Below, piece by piece: positions 51,388 to 59,083 of a stretch of DNA of 64,000 bases; positions within the stretch are counted from its first letter, which is position 1; every line of letters starts with the position of its first letter. The stretch covers positions 62,001 to 126,000 of the forward strand of contig UQFH01000006.1 of assembly GCA_900540185.1 (NCBI GenBank), in the 5' to 3' direction. Below the pieces are notes generated by a model. The model ran no database searches. It was not told the DNA's origin and saw nothing but the letters and a program-made list of their open reading frames with translations. Source of the stretch: an uncultured Eubacteriales bacterium. GTDB lineage: Bacteria > Bacillota > Clostridia > Tissierellales > Peptoniphilaceae. The position numbers were made by a program, and so were the translations under genes.

Positions 51388-53161
51388 ACTTTATAACGAA
51401 AAAACATTTAGAAAAGGTACACTGAAACTCATTTACAGAACATTTAAATCGGTCAAGTGGTCGCTCATGTTGGGCGTTGTTCTCTCAATCGGAACTACGG
51501 CTCTGACACTTGTCACTCCGCTCTTTTTGCAAAAATTAATCGACAAGGAAATCGACGCGACAGTCGGAATAAAAGATTCGAAAAGCTTTTTCACAACTGC
51601 GGTAATATATCTTTTGATGATACTCTTGAGCAATATAATCAGCTTTTTGAAACAATATCAACTCAAAAGAACTTCTAACAAAGCGAGCCATTTCTTGAGA
51701 CGCGATCTATACGACCACGCTCTCAATCTTCCGCTCTCGTTCTTCGACAGAACGCCCGTCGGAAAAATAAGCGGACGTATTGTCGGAGACGTCGAAGAGA
51801 TAAAAAATATGTTCTTTCTCGGATTTGACGGAATGTTCTCCGCAATCTCATTCATACTCGCCTCGATAATTTATGTGCTGACAATCGACTATAGAGCGGC
51901 GCTTATCTTGACACTGCCTATTCCGATTTTAATTCTTCTTATTTATGTCTACAACAAATTCAGCGCAAAATACAATATCGAATATCGAAAAGGCGAATCA
52001 AAAATCGTTGCGGACCTGAACGAACATCTTCACGGCTCGGATTTAATCCGTGCGTACGGAGTTTCGGACGGCGTGAACGAAGAATTTTCAAAGCTCAATC
52101 AAAAGCAATATAAAATCGGAACGAGAATGGAAATGTTTGACTCCTTCTTTTCGTTCAACATCTCAAACCTGCTTTCAAACATCTCTACTCTGTTAATCTT
52201 AATCATTTCCGGATATTCGTTTTTAAATGGTACAAATACTATTTCAATCGGATTTATGGTCGTTCTATTGAACTACAACGGAAAAATTTACGATATGATT
52301 CAGGGAGTTTTGAGACGAATAAACGTCATTGAAAAGGCGCTCGCTTCGAGTCACCACTTGGTTGAATTTATGGAAGAAGAGCATGAACTTGACGGCGAAT
52401 TTGAAATTGACGACATAAAGGGCGACGTCGAACTTAAAGACATTTCGTTTTCATATATCAAGGACAATCCTGTCCTACACAATATCGACATAAGCGCACC
52501 GCACGGTTCAAAAACCGCAATCGTCGGCGACACCGGCTCGGGCAAGAGCTCGATTATAAACCTTATATTCCGCTTCTATAACCCTGATAGCGGCGTCATC
52601 TCGATTGACGATACTGATATATCAAAACTGTCAAAAGAATCTTTTAGAAAGGAAATGGCGCTTGTTCTACAAGACCCTTTTATCTTCAACGACACTCTAA
52701 GAAACAATGTCACACTCGGCGAAAAGTTTACAGACGATGAAATAATAAATGCGATGAATCTTGCGGGTGGTGAAATGATTCTAAAACGATTAAGAAAAGG
52801 TCTCGACACCCACTTAAACGGTGAAGGCGTCGGACTCTCCCTCGGAGAAAAACAAATCGTAACATTCGCACGCACAATCATTCGTGACCCGAAAATATTG
52901 GTGCTCGACGAAGCTACCGCATCAATCGACACCGAAACCGAAAAACATATTGAAGAAGGACTCAACCACCTTATGGAAGGAAGAACTTCATTCATCATCG
53001 CACATAGACTCTCAACTATAAGAAACTGCGACAATATAATTGTTCTTGAAAAAGGAAGAATTATAGAGGCGGGAACACACGATGAACTAATGGATAAAAA
53101 AGGAAAATACTTCTCTCTTGCAACAAAAGAGGAAGAAACCGAAAAAGAACCTGAGAATTAA
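51380..53161 (+). CDS. heterodimeric ABC exporter subunit 2
   Basis: A 593-residue half-transporter with six helices (about 20-330) and an ATPase domain. Walker A is GDTGSGKSS and Walker B ILVLDEATASID keeps the catalytic Glu. Its signature reads LSLGEKQ instead of LSGGQ. In a head-to-tail dimer this weak signature faces the Asp-type Walker B of the first subunit, so both defects fall in the same ATP site. This is the pattern of YheH/EfrB/LmrD partners. The stop codon lies within a terminator loop. Confidence 0.93.
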   Translation: MSKLYNEKTFRKGTLKLIYRTFKSVKWSLMLGVVLSIGTTALTLVTPLFLQKLIDKEIDATVGIKDSKSFFTTAVIYLLMILLSNIISFLKQYQLKRTSNKASHFLRRDLYDHALNLPLSFFDRTPVGKISGRIVGDVEEIKNMFFLGFDGMFSAISFILASIIYVLTIDYRAALILTLPIPILILLIYVYNKFSAKYNIEYRKGESKIVADLNEHLHGSDLIRAYGVSDGVNEEFSKLNQKQYKIGTRMEMFDSFFSFNISNLLSNISTLLILIISGYSFLNGTNTISIGFMVVLLNYNGKIYDMIQGVLRRINVIEKALASSHHLVEFMEEEHELDGEFEIDDIKGDVELKDISFSYIKDNPVLHNIDISAPHGSKTAIVGDTGSGKSSIINLIFRFYNPDSGVISIDDTDISKLSKESFRKEMALVLQDPFIFNDTLRNNVTLGEKFTDDEIINAMNLAGGEMILKRLRKGLDTHLNGEGVGLSLGEKQIVTFARTIIRDPKILVLDEATASIDTETEKHIEEGLNHLMEGRTSFIIAHRLSTIRNCDNIIVLEKGRIIEAGTHDELMDKKGKYFSLATKEEETEKEPEN

Positions 53162-53180
53162 ATCTCAGGCTCTTTTTTCG
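53150..53180. terminator. terminator of ABC exporter operon, probably bidirectional
   Basis: CCTGAGA (53150-53156) and TCTCAGG (53163-53169) form a seven-bp stem followed by CTCTTTTTT. The other side is A-rich, so it can also end the minus-strand flavodoxin transcript. Confidence 0.88.
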
Positions 53181-53273
53181 TAATAAAAAATATATTAGGA
53201 GTTTAGGTATTTAGGTCAAAATTTACATAGGGAAAATAATTTAAATTTGAACGTATTAAAACTCCAAAAAGTG

Positions 53274-53696
53274 TTACTCCGCGAGTTTTCTACCGAGAGC
53301 GATACATTTTTCTATCGCCTCGTCGTCAGGATTGTCATATGCTGCAAGCGAACCGACAAGACTAATTCCGTCATTTGTACATTCTTCAGCCCAATCCACC
53401 ATCCATTCGCCCGTGTTCCATTCATACGAGCCGAAAATTGCAACCGGTTTTGTTTTTAAAACAGGTTTTGCAGCGTCAAAAAATGGTCTGAACTCTTCTT
53501 CCTCAAGTTCTTCGGCACCCATTGCCGGGCAACCGAGCGCAATTCTGTCAGCCTCCGTCAAATCCTTTGCGTCAAAACCCGCAGAAAGATTTATAAGCTT
53601 TGTCTCTGCTCCCGCTTCGGCAGCACCTTTTTGAATTGCTTCTGCCATCCTTGCGGTGTTTCCTGTTCCCGACCAATAAATAATCGTTACTCTCAT
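53274..53696 (-). CDS. flavodoxin (copy 1)
   Basis: A 140-residue short-chain flavodoxin, an FMN electron carrier that can replace ferredoxin. The phosphate loop WSGTGNTARMAEAI lies at 9-22, the conserved GCPAMGAEELEEEEF near 55-70, and FGSYEWNTGEW near 90 is the FMN contact. The start is ATG 53696 behind AAGGAGG. It is clearly paralogous to the flavodoxin at 53925. The motif GTTAG-N6-CTAAC lies in its 5' untranslated region. Confidence 0.95.
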   Translation of the reverse strand: MRVTIIYWSGTGNTARMAEAIQKGAAEAGAETKLINLSAGFDAKDLTEADRIALGCPAMGAEELEEEEFRPFFDAAKPVLKTKPVAIFGSYEWNTGEWMVDWAEECTNDGISLVGSLAAYDNPDDEAIEKCIALGRKLAE

Positions 53697-53715
53697 AATA
53701 GCCTCCTTAAACATC

Positions 53716-53733
53716 AGTTAGTCTTTGCTAACT
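53716..53733 (-). promoter_or_regulatory. inverted repeat GTTAG-N6-CTAAC before flavodoxin 1
   Basis: AGTTAG and CTAACT with a six-base centre, just downstream of a TATACT hexamer (53740-53745) that lacks a good -35. The same arms and spacing recur at 54439-54454. It is a candidate operator for the adjacent AraC-type regulator, here in a repressor-like position near the transcription start. Confidence 0.5.
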
Positions 53734-53892
53734 ATATTAAGTATAGCATATTTAAAAAAGGTTTTTTATATAATATCGCTTTCATAAAAATAATTTTATG
53801 AAATTTGTATTTAACTGTCAGAAAAAATACAGCACAATTATTTAAAATGCTCTTTATAAAACCCGGCAAAATAAAACTACTAAATTTTCAAT

Positions 53893-53916
53893 AAAAAAGC
53901 ACCCCTTTCGGGATGC
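53893..53916 (-). terminator. terminator after flavodoxin 2
   Basis: GCATCCC and GGGGTGC (one G-T pair) form a seven-bp stem with a GAAA loop, followed on the minus strand by TTTTTTAT. Confidence 0.9.
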
Positions 53917-53924
53917 CTATAATC

Positions 53925-54344
53925 TTATTTTGCCAATTTTTCTCCGAGTGCCTTGCATTCTTCAATAGCATCGTCGTCCGGATTGTCATATGCTTTCAAT
54001 GCTTCGATAGGATTGATTCCATTTTCTTCCATTTCAGCTTTCCATGTTTCAATCCATTCGCCTTCGTTCCATGCATATGAACCGAAAATTGCAACTTTTT
54101 TATTTTTTAGTTCATCCATATTGTCTTCGAGATATGGTCTGAATGTTGTGTCTTCTATCTCTTCGTCACCTTTTGCAGGACATCCGAGTGCTACTGCATC
54201 TGCGCTTGTGATGTCTTCAGCTGTTGCATCATTTACATCTACCAAATTTGCTTCAGCTCCCGCATTTTCGATGCCTTCAACAATGGCATTTGCCATTGCT
54301 TCGGTGTTTCCTGTTTCTGTGTAATAAATTACGCTTACTTTCAT
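53925..54344 (-). CDS. flavodoxin (copy 2)
   Basis: A 139-residue flavodoxin paralogous to copy 1. The FMN phosphate loop is YTETGNTEAMANAI at 8-21, followed by GCPAKGDEEIEDTTF and FGSYAWNEGEW. It has its own promoter and terminator, so it is regulated separately from copy 1 although adjacent. With Rnf nearby, it may carry electrons when iron limits ferredoxin; that is inference. Confidence 0.95.
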   Translation of the reverse strand: MKVSVIYYTETGNTEAMANAIVEGIENAGAEANLVDVNDATAEDITSADAVALGCPAKGDEEIEDTTFRPYLEDNMDELKNKKVAIFGSYAWNEGEWIETWKAEMEENGINPIEALKAYDNPDDDAIEECKALGEKLAK

Positions 54345-54383
54345 AGTTTTCCTCCTTATATATCAATGAAATTGTTCATTCTT

Positions 54384-54412
54384 ATTATATAATAGTTATA
54401 CCCATTTCGCAA
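54384..54412 (-). promoter_or_regulatory. promoter of flavodoxin 2
   Basis: TTGCGA (54407-54412) and TATAAT (54384-54389), 17-base spacer, about 40 bases before the gene; divergent from the regulator promoter. Confidence 0.75.
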
Positions 54413-54438
54413 CTCTATAAACATAAAATATTTTTAAA

Positions 54439-54454
54439 GTTAGCCCATCCTAAC
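54439..54454. promoter_or_regulatory. inverted repeat GTTAG-N6-CTAAC between divergent promoters
   Basis: GTTAG-CCCATC-CTAAC ends one base before the -35 of the regulator gene and lies 27 bases behind the -35 of flavodoxin 2. Arms and spacing equal the copy at 53716. It is placed as an activator or shared operator site. Confidence 0.55.
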
Positions 54455-54455
54455 C

Positions 54456-54484
54456 TTGAAAAATTTTATCATCTAATATATAAT
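54456..54484 (+). promoter_or_regulatory. promoter of the AraC-type regulator
   Basis: TTGAAA (54456-54461) and TATAAT (54479-54484) with a 17-base spacer on the plus strand, about 35 bases before the start. Confidence 0.8.
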
Positions 54485-54518
54485 ATAAGTAAGAAAAAAG
54501 AAAGGAGGGTTTTATGTT

Positions 54519-55163
54519 ATGAATTATTTGGCAATCAGTCAACTTTTAAGACCTGAGACATATTTCCTGTGCAAAGAAAAGCTGAACGAGGAATTGTCGA
54601 AAATTGACAGCGAAGAAGATTTAAGATTACATATAACGGAATTAAACACTTTCCTTTATACAACTTACATCATTAAATACCAAAAAAACTACAATCACAC
54701 ATTTATAAACAATAGGGAAAAAATATTAAATGCAAAAGGAGACGAAGCTCTTCGCGAAATTTCAAACGATATTCTCGATTCTTACAGGGACATATCCGTC
54801 GAAGTTCTTCAAAATAATGACGACAAGCTCATAAGAGAGGTCATAAATGAAATAAACGAAAATTATTTCAACAAGGTCACCTTGAAGCAAATATCCGACA
54901 ATCACAATGTCACAGAAAACTATTTGTGCAGACTTTTCAGTGAAAAAACAGGTTACAGATTTTGCGAGTATCTGAACTCCTTGCGCGTAAAAAAAGCGAA
55001 GGAAATGCTTATAGAAGGCTCAAAGAGTCTCGACTATATAAGCGATGTGTGCGGCTTCAGCAGCCAATCGCATTTCTCCGTGACTTTCAAGAAATACTAC
55101 AATATTTCTCCGGGAAAGTACAAACTCGCAATAAAAAATCAAAAGATGAAGCAAATACTCTAG
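54519..55163 (+). CDS. AraC/XylS-family transcriptional regulator
   Basis: A 214-residue regulator. The last 100 residues hold two helix-turn-helix units of the AraC type: VTLKQISDNHNVTENYLCRLFSEKTG and YISDVCGFSSQSHFSVTFKKYYNISPGKYK. The N-terminal 110 residues are helical and lack the cupin sensor common in sugar regulators; the ligand is unknown. The start is ATG 54519, ten bases after GGAGG; a nearer ATG at 54514 reads ATG-TTA-TGA and overlaps this start. It is divergent from the flavodoxin genes and probably controls them through the GTTAG repeats. Confidence 0.9.
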   Translation: MNYLAISQLLRPETYFLCKEKLNEELSKIDSEEDLRLHITELNTFLYTTYIIKYQKNYNHTFINNREKILNAKGDEALREISNDILDSYRDISVEVLQNNDDKLIREVINEINENYFNKVTLKQISDNHNVTENYLCRLFSEKTGYRFCEYLNSLRVKKAKEMLIEGSKSLDYISDVCGFSSQSHFSVTFKKYYNISPGKYKLAIKNQKMKQIL

Positions 55164-55187
55164 AAGCCCGAAAGGCTTCTTTTTTTG
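55162..55187 (+). terminator. terminator after the AraC-type regulator
   Basis: AGAAGCC and GGCTTCT form a seven-bp stem with a CGAAA loop, followed by a run of seven T. The regulator stop codon overlaps its edge. Confidence 0.92.
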
Positions 55188-55211
55188 GATTGTAAATTAC
55201 ATAAACACAAC

Positions 55212-55238
55212 AAAAAAGACCCCACTTATTGTGGAGCC
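55212..55238 (-). terminator. terminator after rnfB
   Basis: GGCTCCAC and GTGGGGTC pair (two G-T pairs) around AATAA, followed on the minus strand by six T. It ends the rnf operon. Confidence 0.88.
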
Positions 55239-55245
55239 TTTTCTA

Positions 55246-56151
55246 TTAAGCGTTAGTCGTTTCTTCCGCTTTTTCTTCTTTAGCTTTTTCAGCAGCTTGT
55301 TGTGCTTTTTTTGCTTTAAGTGCTTCGATTTCTTCCGGTGTCAAAACTTTCTTCGGTTTTTCCGGACGATCGTCGTGAATTGTCTTCATCGGGCAATTCT
55401 TGACACATGTCTTACAGTCGATACATCCTGAGTAGTCGATGTGAGCCAAGTTGTTTTCGAAGTTGATTGTTTGTTTCGGACATTTCTTTACACAGATTTG
55501 ACATCCGATACAACCCACTTTACAATTTTCTCTTACAGTCTTGCCCTTGTCTTGTGAAGCACACTTGATAACGGTGTGTCTGTCATAAGGCATGAGTTCA
55601 ATAATTTTCTTCGGACAAATCACAACACACTTGTTGCATGCTTTACATTTGTCTTTTATGATGTGAGCAACGCCGTCTACCATTTCGATTGCATCGAACG
55701 GGCAAACGTCTTTACATGTTCCACATCCCAAACATCCGTATGAGCAGGCTTTGTTTCCGCCGCCGATTTGTGCCATATATCTACAGTCTTTAATTCCGTA
55801 GTAGTTATATTTATCCTTTGCTAAATCGCATGTTCCGTTACATCTTACAACGGCAACTTGTCTTGCAACTTCTCCGGCTTCAGAGCCCAAAATTGCAGCA
55901 ACTTTTTGTGCAACGGCATTTCCTCCGATAGGACATGCATTTGTCGGAGCTTTTCCTTCAGCAATTGCGTTTGCAAGTCCTTCGCATCCCGGAAATCCGC
56001 AAGCACCGCAGTTTGCTCCCGGTAAAACTCCGAGAATATTTCCGACGACCGGATTCATTTCAACTGCGAAAACTTTTGATGCAATAGAGAGCAATACGCC
56101 GAACAATAAGCCCAAAACTCCAAGAACTAAAACAGGTTTTAAAATTTCCAT
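55246..56151 (-). CDS. rnfB: Rnf complex subunit RnfB
   Basis: A 301-residue iron-sulfur subunit of the ferredoxin:NAD+ oxidoreductase that couples electron flow to Na+ or H+ transport. One N-terminal helix (about 5-27) anchors it. CGACGFPGCEG and NACPIGG form the RnfB-type 4Fe-4S cluster near 47-75. Four ferredoxin motifs follow (CLGCGTCKDVCP, CKACNKCVVICP, CIGCQICVKKCP, CIDCKTCVKNCP), so electrons likely enter here from ferredoxin. The C-terminal 40 residues are charged and Ala/Lys/Glu-rich. Last gene of the operon. Confidence 0.97.
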   Translation of the reverse strand: MEILKPVLVLGVLGLLFGVLLSIASKVFAVEMNPVVGNILGVLPGANCGACGFPGCEGLANAIAEGKAPTNACPIGGNAVAQKVAAILGSEAGEVARQVAVVRCNGTCDLAKDKYNYYGIKDCRYMAQIGGGNKACSYGCLGCGTCKDVCPFDAIEMVDGVAHIIKDKCKACNKCVVICPKKIIELMPYDRHTVIKCASQDKGKTVRENCKVGCIGCQICVKKCPKQTINFENNLAHIDYSGCIDCKTCVKNCPMKTIHDDRPEKPKKVLTPEEIEALKAKKAQQAAEKAKEEKAEETTNA

Positions 56152-56161
56152 TATAAACCTC

Positions 56162-56734
56162 CTATACTAATCCTGCAAAGCCTGTGAAAGCGATACTCAT
56201 AAGACCTGCAGCGATAAGTGCAAGCGGGAATCCCTTTAGCGGCTTTGGAACGTCGATAAGTTCAAGTCTCTCTCTAAGTGAACTGATAAGAATCAGTGCA
56301 AGTCCGAAACCGATTGAAGCGCCGAGTGCGTTTGCAACGGTTTTGAAAAGGCTGTAATCATTTTGAATGTTGATGATTGCAACACCGAGAACCATACAGT
56401 TTGTTGTGATGAGCGGTAAGAAAACACCCATTGCTTGATAAAGTGCAGGTGATAATTTCTTGATAACCATTTCTACAAATTGTACCAAACTTGCGATGAC
56501 AAGGATGAATACGATTGTTTGTAGATATTGCAAGTTATATACGTCAAGTATTGCCTTTTGTATTCCCCATGTGATGACCGAAGCGATTGTAACAACGAAT
56601 GTTACAGCTGCAGCCATACCTGTTGCGGTTTCAACTTTTGAAGAAACTCCGAGGAACGGACAGATTCCCAAAAATTGACTGAATACATAGTTATTTACAA
56701 ATATTGTTGAAATAATAATTTGAAATGCGTTCAT
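56162..56734 (-). CDS. rnfA: Rnf complex subunit RnfA
   Basis: A 190-residue membrane subunit with six helices. NNYVFSQFLGICPFLGVSSK near 12-30 and VLGVAIINI near 113 are family hallmarks; RnfA and RnfE are inverted homologues that share an intramembrane iron-sulfur centre through conserved Cys (ICPF and TNC here). Two bases after rnfE and ten before rnfB. Confidence 0.97.
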   Translation of the reverse strand: MNAFQIIISTIFVNNYVFSQFLGICPFLGVSSKVETATGMAAAVTFVVTIASVITWGIQKAILDVYNLQYLQTIVFILVIASLVQFVEMVIKKLSPALYQAMGVFLPLITTNCMVLGVAIINIQNDYSLFKTVANALGASIGFGLALILISSLRERLELIDVPKPLKGFPLALIAAGLMSIAFTGFAGLV

Positions 56735-56736
56735 AC

Positions 56737-57330
56737 TTATGCCTCTTTCCTTTGTTTAAATGCATTAAGTGCAAATATCATAAGTCCCAGAATGATGAAT
56801 GCTCCCGGTGGCATTGAAAAAAGTTTCATCGGATTGAATCCCGGAAGAACTGTGTATCCCAAAAGTTTTCCCGAGCCGATTAATTCTCTGAAAAATGCAA
56901 GAATTACAATTGCAACCATATATCCGAGTCCGTTTGCGAATCCGTCAACGATTGACGGTAAAGGTGTGTTCTTCGATGCAAAGCTTTCAGCTCTTGCCAA
57001 AATCAAGCAGTTAACAACAATCAAAGGAATAAATAGTCCGAGTGATGCGTAAACTGAAGGAACATAAGCGTTCAAGAACATATCTACGAGTGTAACGAAT
57101 GTTGCGATAACAACGATATAGATAGGAATTCTGATTTTACTTGGAACAATTTTTCTGATGAGAGAAATTGTTAAGTTGGAAAGTGTTGTAACAAATATAA
57201 CAGCAAGTCCCATTGCGATTGCGTTTTGAATATTTATTGAAACAGCAAGAACTGAACATAAACCTATAAGTTGAATAAGAACAGGATTATTGTCAATAAT
57301 GCCGTCTTTGATAATCTTTTTATAATTCAT
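56737..57330 (-). CDS. rnfE: Rnf complex subunit RnfE
   Basis: A 197-residue membrane subunit with six helices, homologous to RnfA. IDNNPVLIQLIGLCSVLAVS near 10-29 and VVNCLILARAESFAS near 105 are diagnostic, with the conserved Cys of the shared metal centre. The start is ATG 57330, inside the last codons of rnfG and behind AAGGAGATT; a longer frame from 57354 is rejected. Confidence 0.96.
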   Translation of the reverse strand: MNYKKIIKDGIIDNNPVLIQLIGLCSVLAVSINIQNAIAMGLAVIFVTTLSNLTISLIRKIVPSKIRIPIYIVVIATFVTLVDMFLNAYVPSVYASLGLFIPLIVVNCLILARAESFASKNTPLPSIVDGFANGLGYMVAIVILAFFRELIGSGKLLGYTVLPGFNPMKLFSMPPGAFIILGLMIFALNAFKQRKEA

Positions 57331-57895
57331 TTTCAATCTCCTTGTATGTGTCAATAGCTAAGTTTACAGCTGCGATAACGCCCTTGCTGCTGACGGTTGA
57401 ACCCGTAATTTTTTCAACATCTTGAGCATCTTTTTTTGTTGCAACCAACTTAACATTTTCAGTAGCGCTTAAATCCTTAAATTCGGCTTGGAAATCTTCA
57501 TTCTCAATTTTTGTACCGATATCAGGAGTTTCTTTGTGTTTTAAAACTTTTATAGCAACGATTTTGCCATCTTTAACACCTGTCATAATTGTGATGTCTC
57601 CGCCGTATCCACCGCCGTTTGTCGTGATTAAAACACCTACAGGTGTACCACCTTTTTCAGCTTTAACAATGTCGACAACTTTGTTGTTTGTCTTTTGAAT
57701 TTCAGCCAATTTAGCAGCATCAAATTCTTTGAATTCGTCTGCATCTTCAATTATTTCTCTGTATGCTTTTTCAGTTTCTTCTTTTTCTCTTTGTTCAATT
57801 ATTGGGCTTGTAACTTTATTTGTAAATCCAAGAATACCAGCCGCAAAAACAGAAAATAAAAGTAAAATAATACCTAATTTAACAGTTTCTTTCAT
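57320..57895 (-). CDS. rnfG: Rnf complex subunit RnfG
   Basis: A 191-residue subunit with one N-terminal helix (about 6-25) and an extracytoplasmic FMN-binding domain. The flavinylation motif appears as ITGSTVSSKGV near 165, where Thr would carry covalent FMN; the usual form is SGAT. TNGGGYGGDITIM near 90 is also typical. It overlaps rnfE and lies directly after rnfD. Confidence 0.95.
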   Translation of the reverse strand: MKETVKLGIILLLFSVFAAGILGFTNKVTSPIIEQREKEETEKAYREIIEDADEFKEFDAAKLAEIQKTNNKVVDIVKAEKGGTPVGVLITTNGGGYGGDITIMTGVKDGKIVAIKVLKHKETPDIGTKIENEDFQAEFKDLSATENVKLVATKKDAQDVEKITGSTVSSKGVIAAVNLAIDTYKEIENEL

Positions 57896-59073
57896 TATTT
57901 TTTAGCCTCCCCGAAAATTCTTGGTCTTGTGAGTCTCTCGATTAAAGGAACAAATGTATTCATAATTAAAATTGAATAACTGACTCCTTCAGCCATACCG
58001 CCTCTAACTCTTATAAGTGCAGTGAGCACACCGCATCCGATTGCGAATATTGCTCTGCCCAAATTGCTTATCGGTGCAGTTGCGAAGTCGGTTGCCATAA
58101 AACATGCTCCCAAAATCAAACCGCCGCCGAGTAGATGATATAATAAAAATTCTCCTCTAATTCCTTGGATAAAGAGCATGCACATTGTGGATAGAATGTA
58201 GATGACGGTGATTTTCCAGTCTGCAATCTTTTTGATTGCAAGATAGAGGAAACCGATTAAAAGTAAAACTGTTGCAGTTTCACCGAGAACTCCGCCGATA
58301 TTTCCGATGAGCATATCCTTTATGCTTGGAAGAGCGCCTTCGCTTCCCTTCATGATTTGAAGAGGTGTAGGTCCTGTAATTCCGTCAGGATTTGAGTAAT
58401 TTGTCATAATTGTCGGCCAGCTTATCATGAGCGCTGCTCTTCCTGCGAGTGCAGGGTTTACAAAGTTTTGACCGATTCCGCCGAAGAATTCTTTTGCAAT
58501 TACGATTGCGAAGAATCCGCCGACTATAGGAAGCCACCATGGTGCCGTTGCCGGTATATTAAATGCAAGAAGTATACCTGTTACAACTGCCGATAAATCG
58601 CCGATTAAAATCGGTTTTTTGAAGGCTTTTTGTGTTGCCGCTTCGAAAAATACACAACTTAAAACTGATAATCCTATTAAAAATGCTGCATTAAACCCAA
58701 ATGCGTAAATTGAGTAGATAAGTTGCGGTGCCAAAGCAATGATTACGCTAAGCATAACCTTTTGTGTAGTATTGTTTGTTCTCAAGTGAGGTGCAAGGCT
58801 GACAGCCCATTTGTTGTCCCTTGCCTTGAAAGCTTCTTCAACTTCAAGTTCCTCGAGATTCATATCGTCAAATCCTTTAAGATTTTGGTTTTCCGGATCG
58901 TTGTTTTGAACTTTGTTGTCAACCGTTTCAGTAGCCGTAATAACTTTCGGTCCGTTTGCGCCGCCGGCATTTTTGTTAATGCCCGCAGTTTCTTTTTGCT
59001 CTTTTTCACGGATAACTTCGGCATTTACGTCCGTTTTATTAATATTTTCTTTGATATCTTTATTTTCAGCCAT
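57895..59073 (-). CDS. rnfD: Rnf complex subunit RnfD with long N-terminal extension
   Basis: A 392-residue membrane subunit. The RnfD core starts near residue 90 (VSLAPHLRTN) and has about nine helices; GITGPTPLQ is the FMN-attachment region, with the second Thr of the usual SGAT motif kept. Residues 1-88 are a hydrophilic, acidic and Asn/Lys-rich stretch absent from most RnfD proteins of about 310-350 residues. The start ATG 59073 has a strong GGAGG before it, eleven bases after rnfC; a longer frame into rnfC is rejected. An internal ATG at 58863 with a weaker site would give a normal-length protein. Confidence 0.93.
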   Translation of the reverse strand: MAENKDIKENINKTDVNAEVIREKEQKETAGINKNAGGANGPKVITATETVDNKVQNNDPENQNLKGFDDMNLEELEVEEAFKARDNKWAVSLAPHLRTNNTTQKVMLSVIIALAPQLIYSIYAFGFNAAFLIGLSVLSCVFFEAATQKAFKKPILIGDLSAVVTGILLAFNIPATAPWWLPIVGGFFAIVIAKEFFGGIGQNFVNPALAGRAALMISWPTIMTNYSNPDGITGPTPLQIMKGSEGALPSIKDMLIGNIGGVLGETATVLLLIGFLYLAIKKIADWKITVIYILSTMCMLFIQGIRGEFLLYHLLGGGLILGACFMATDFATAPISNLGRAIFAIGCGVLTALIRVRGGMAEGVSYSILIMNTFVPLIERLTRPRIFGEAKK

Positions 59074-59083
59074 AAATAACCTC

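Noticed and set aside
54439..54454. GTTAG repeat as a DtxR/IdeR-type iron box
   Set aside because: Classic DtxR boxes have the two arms almost adjacent; here six bases separate them, so the match is only partial.
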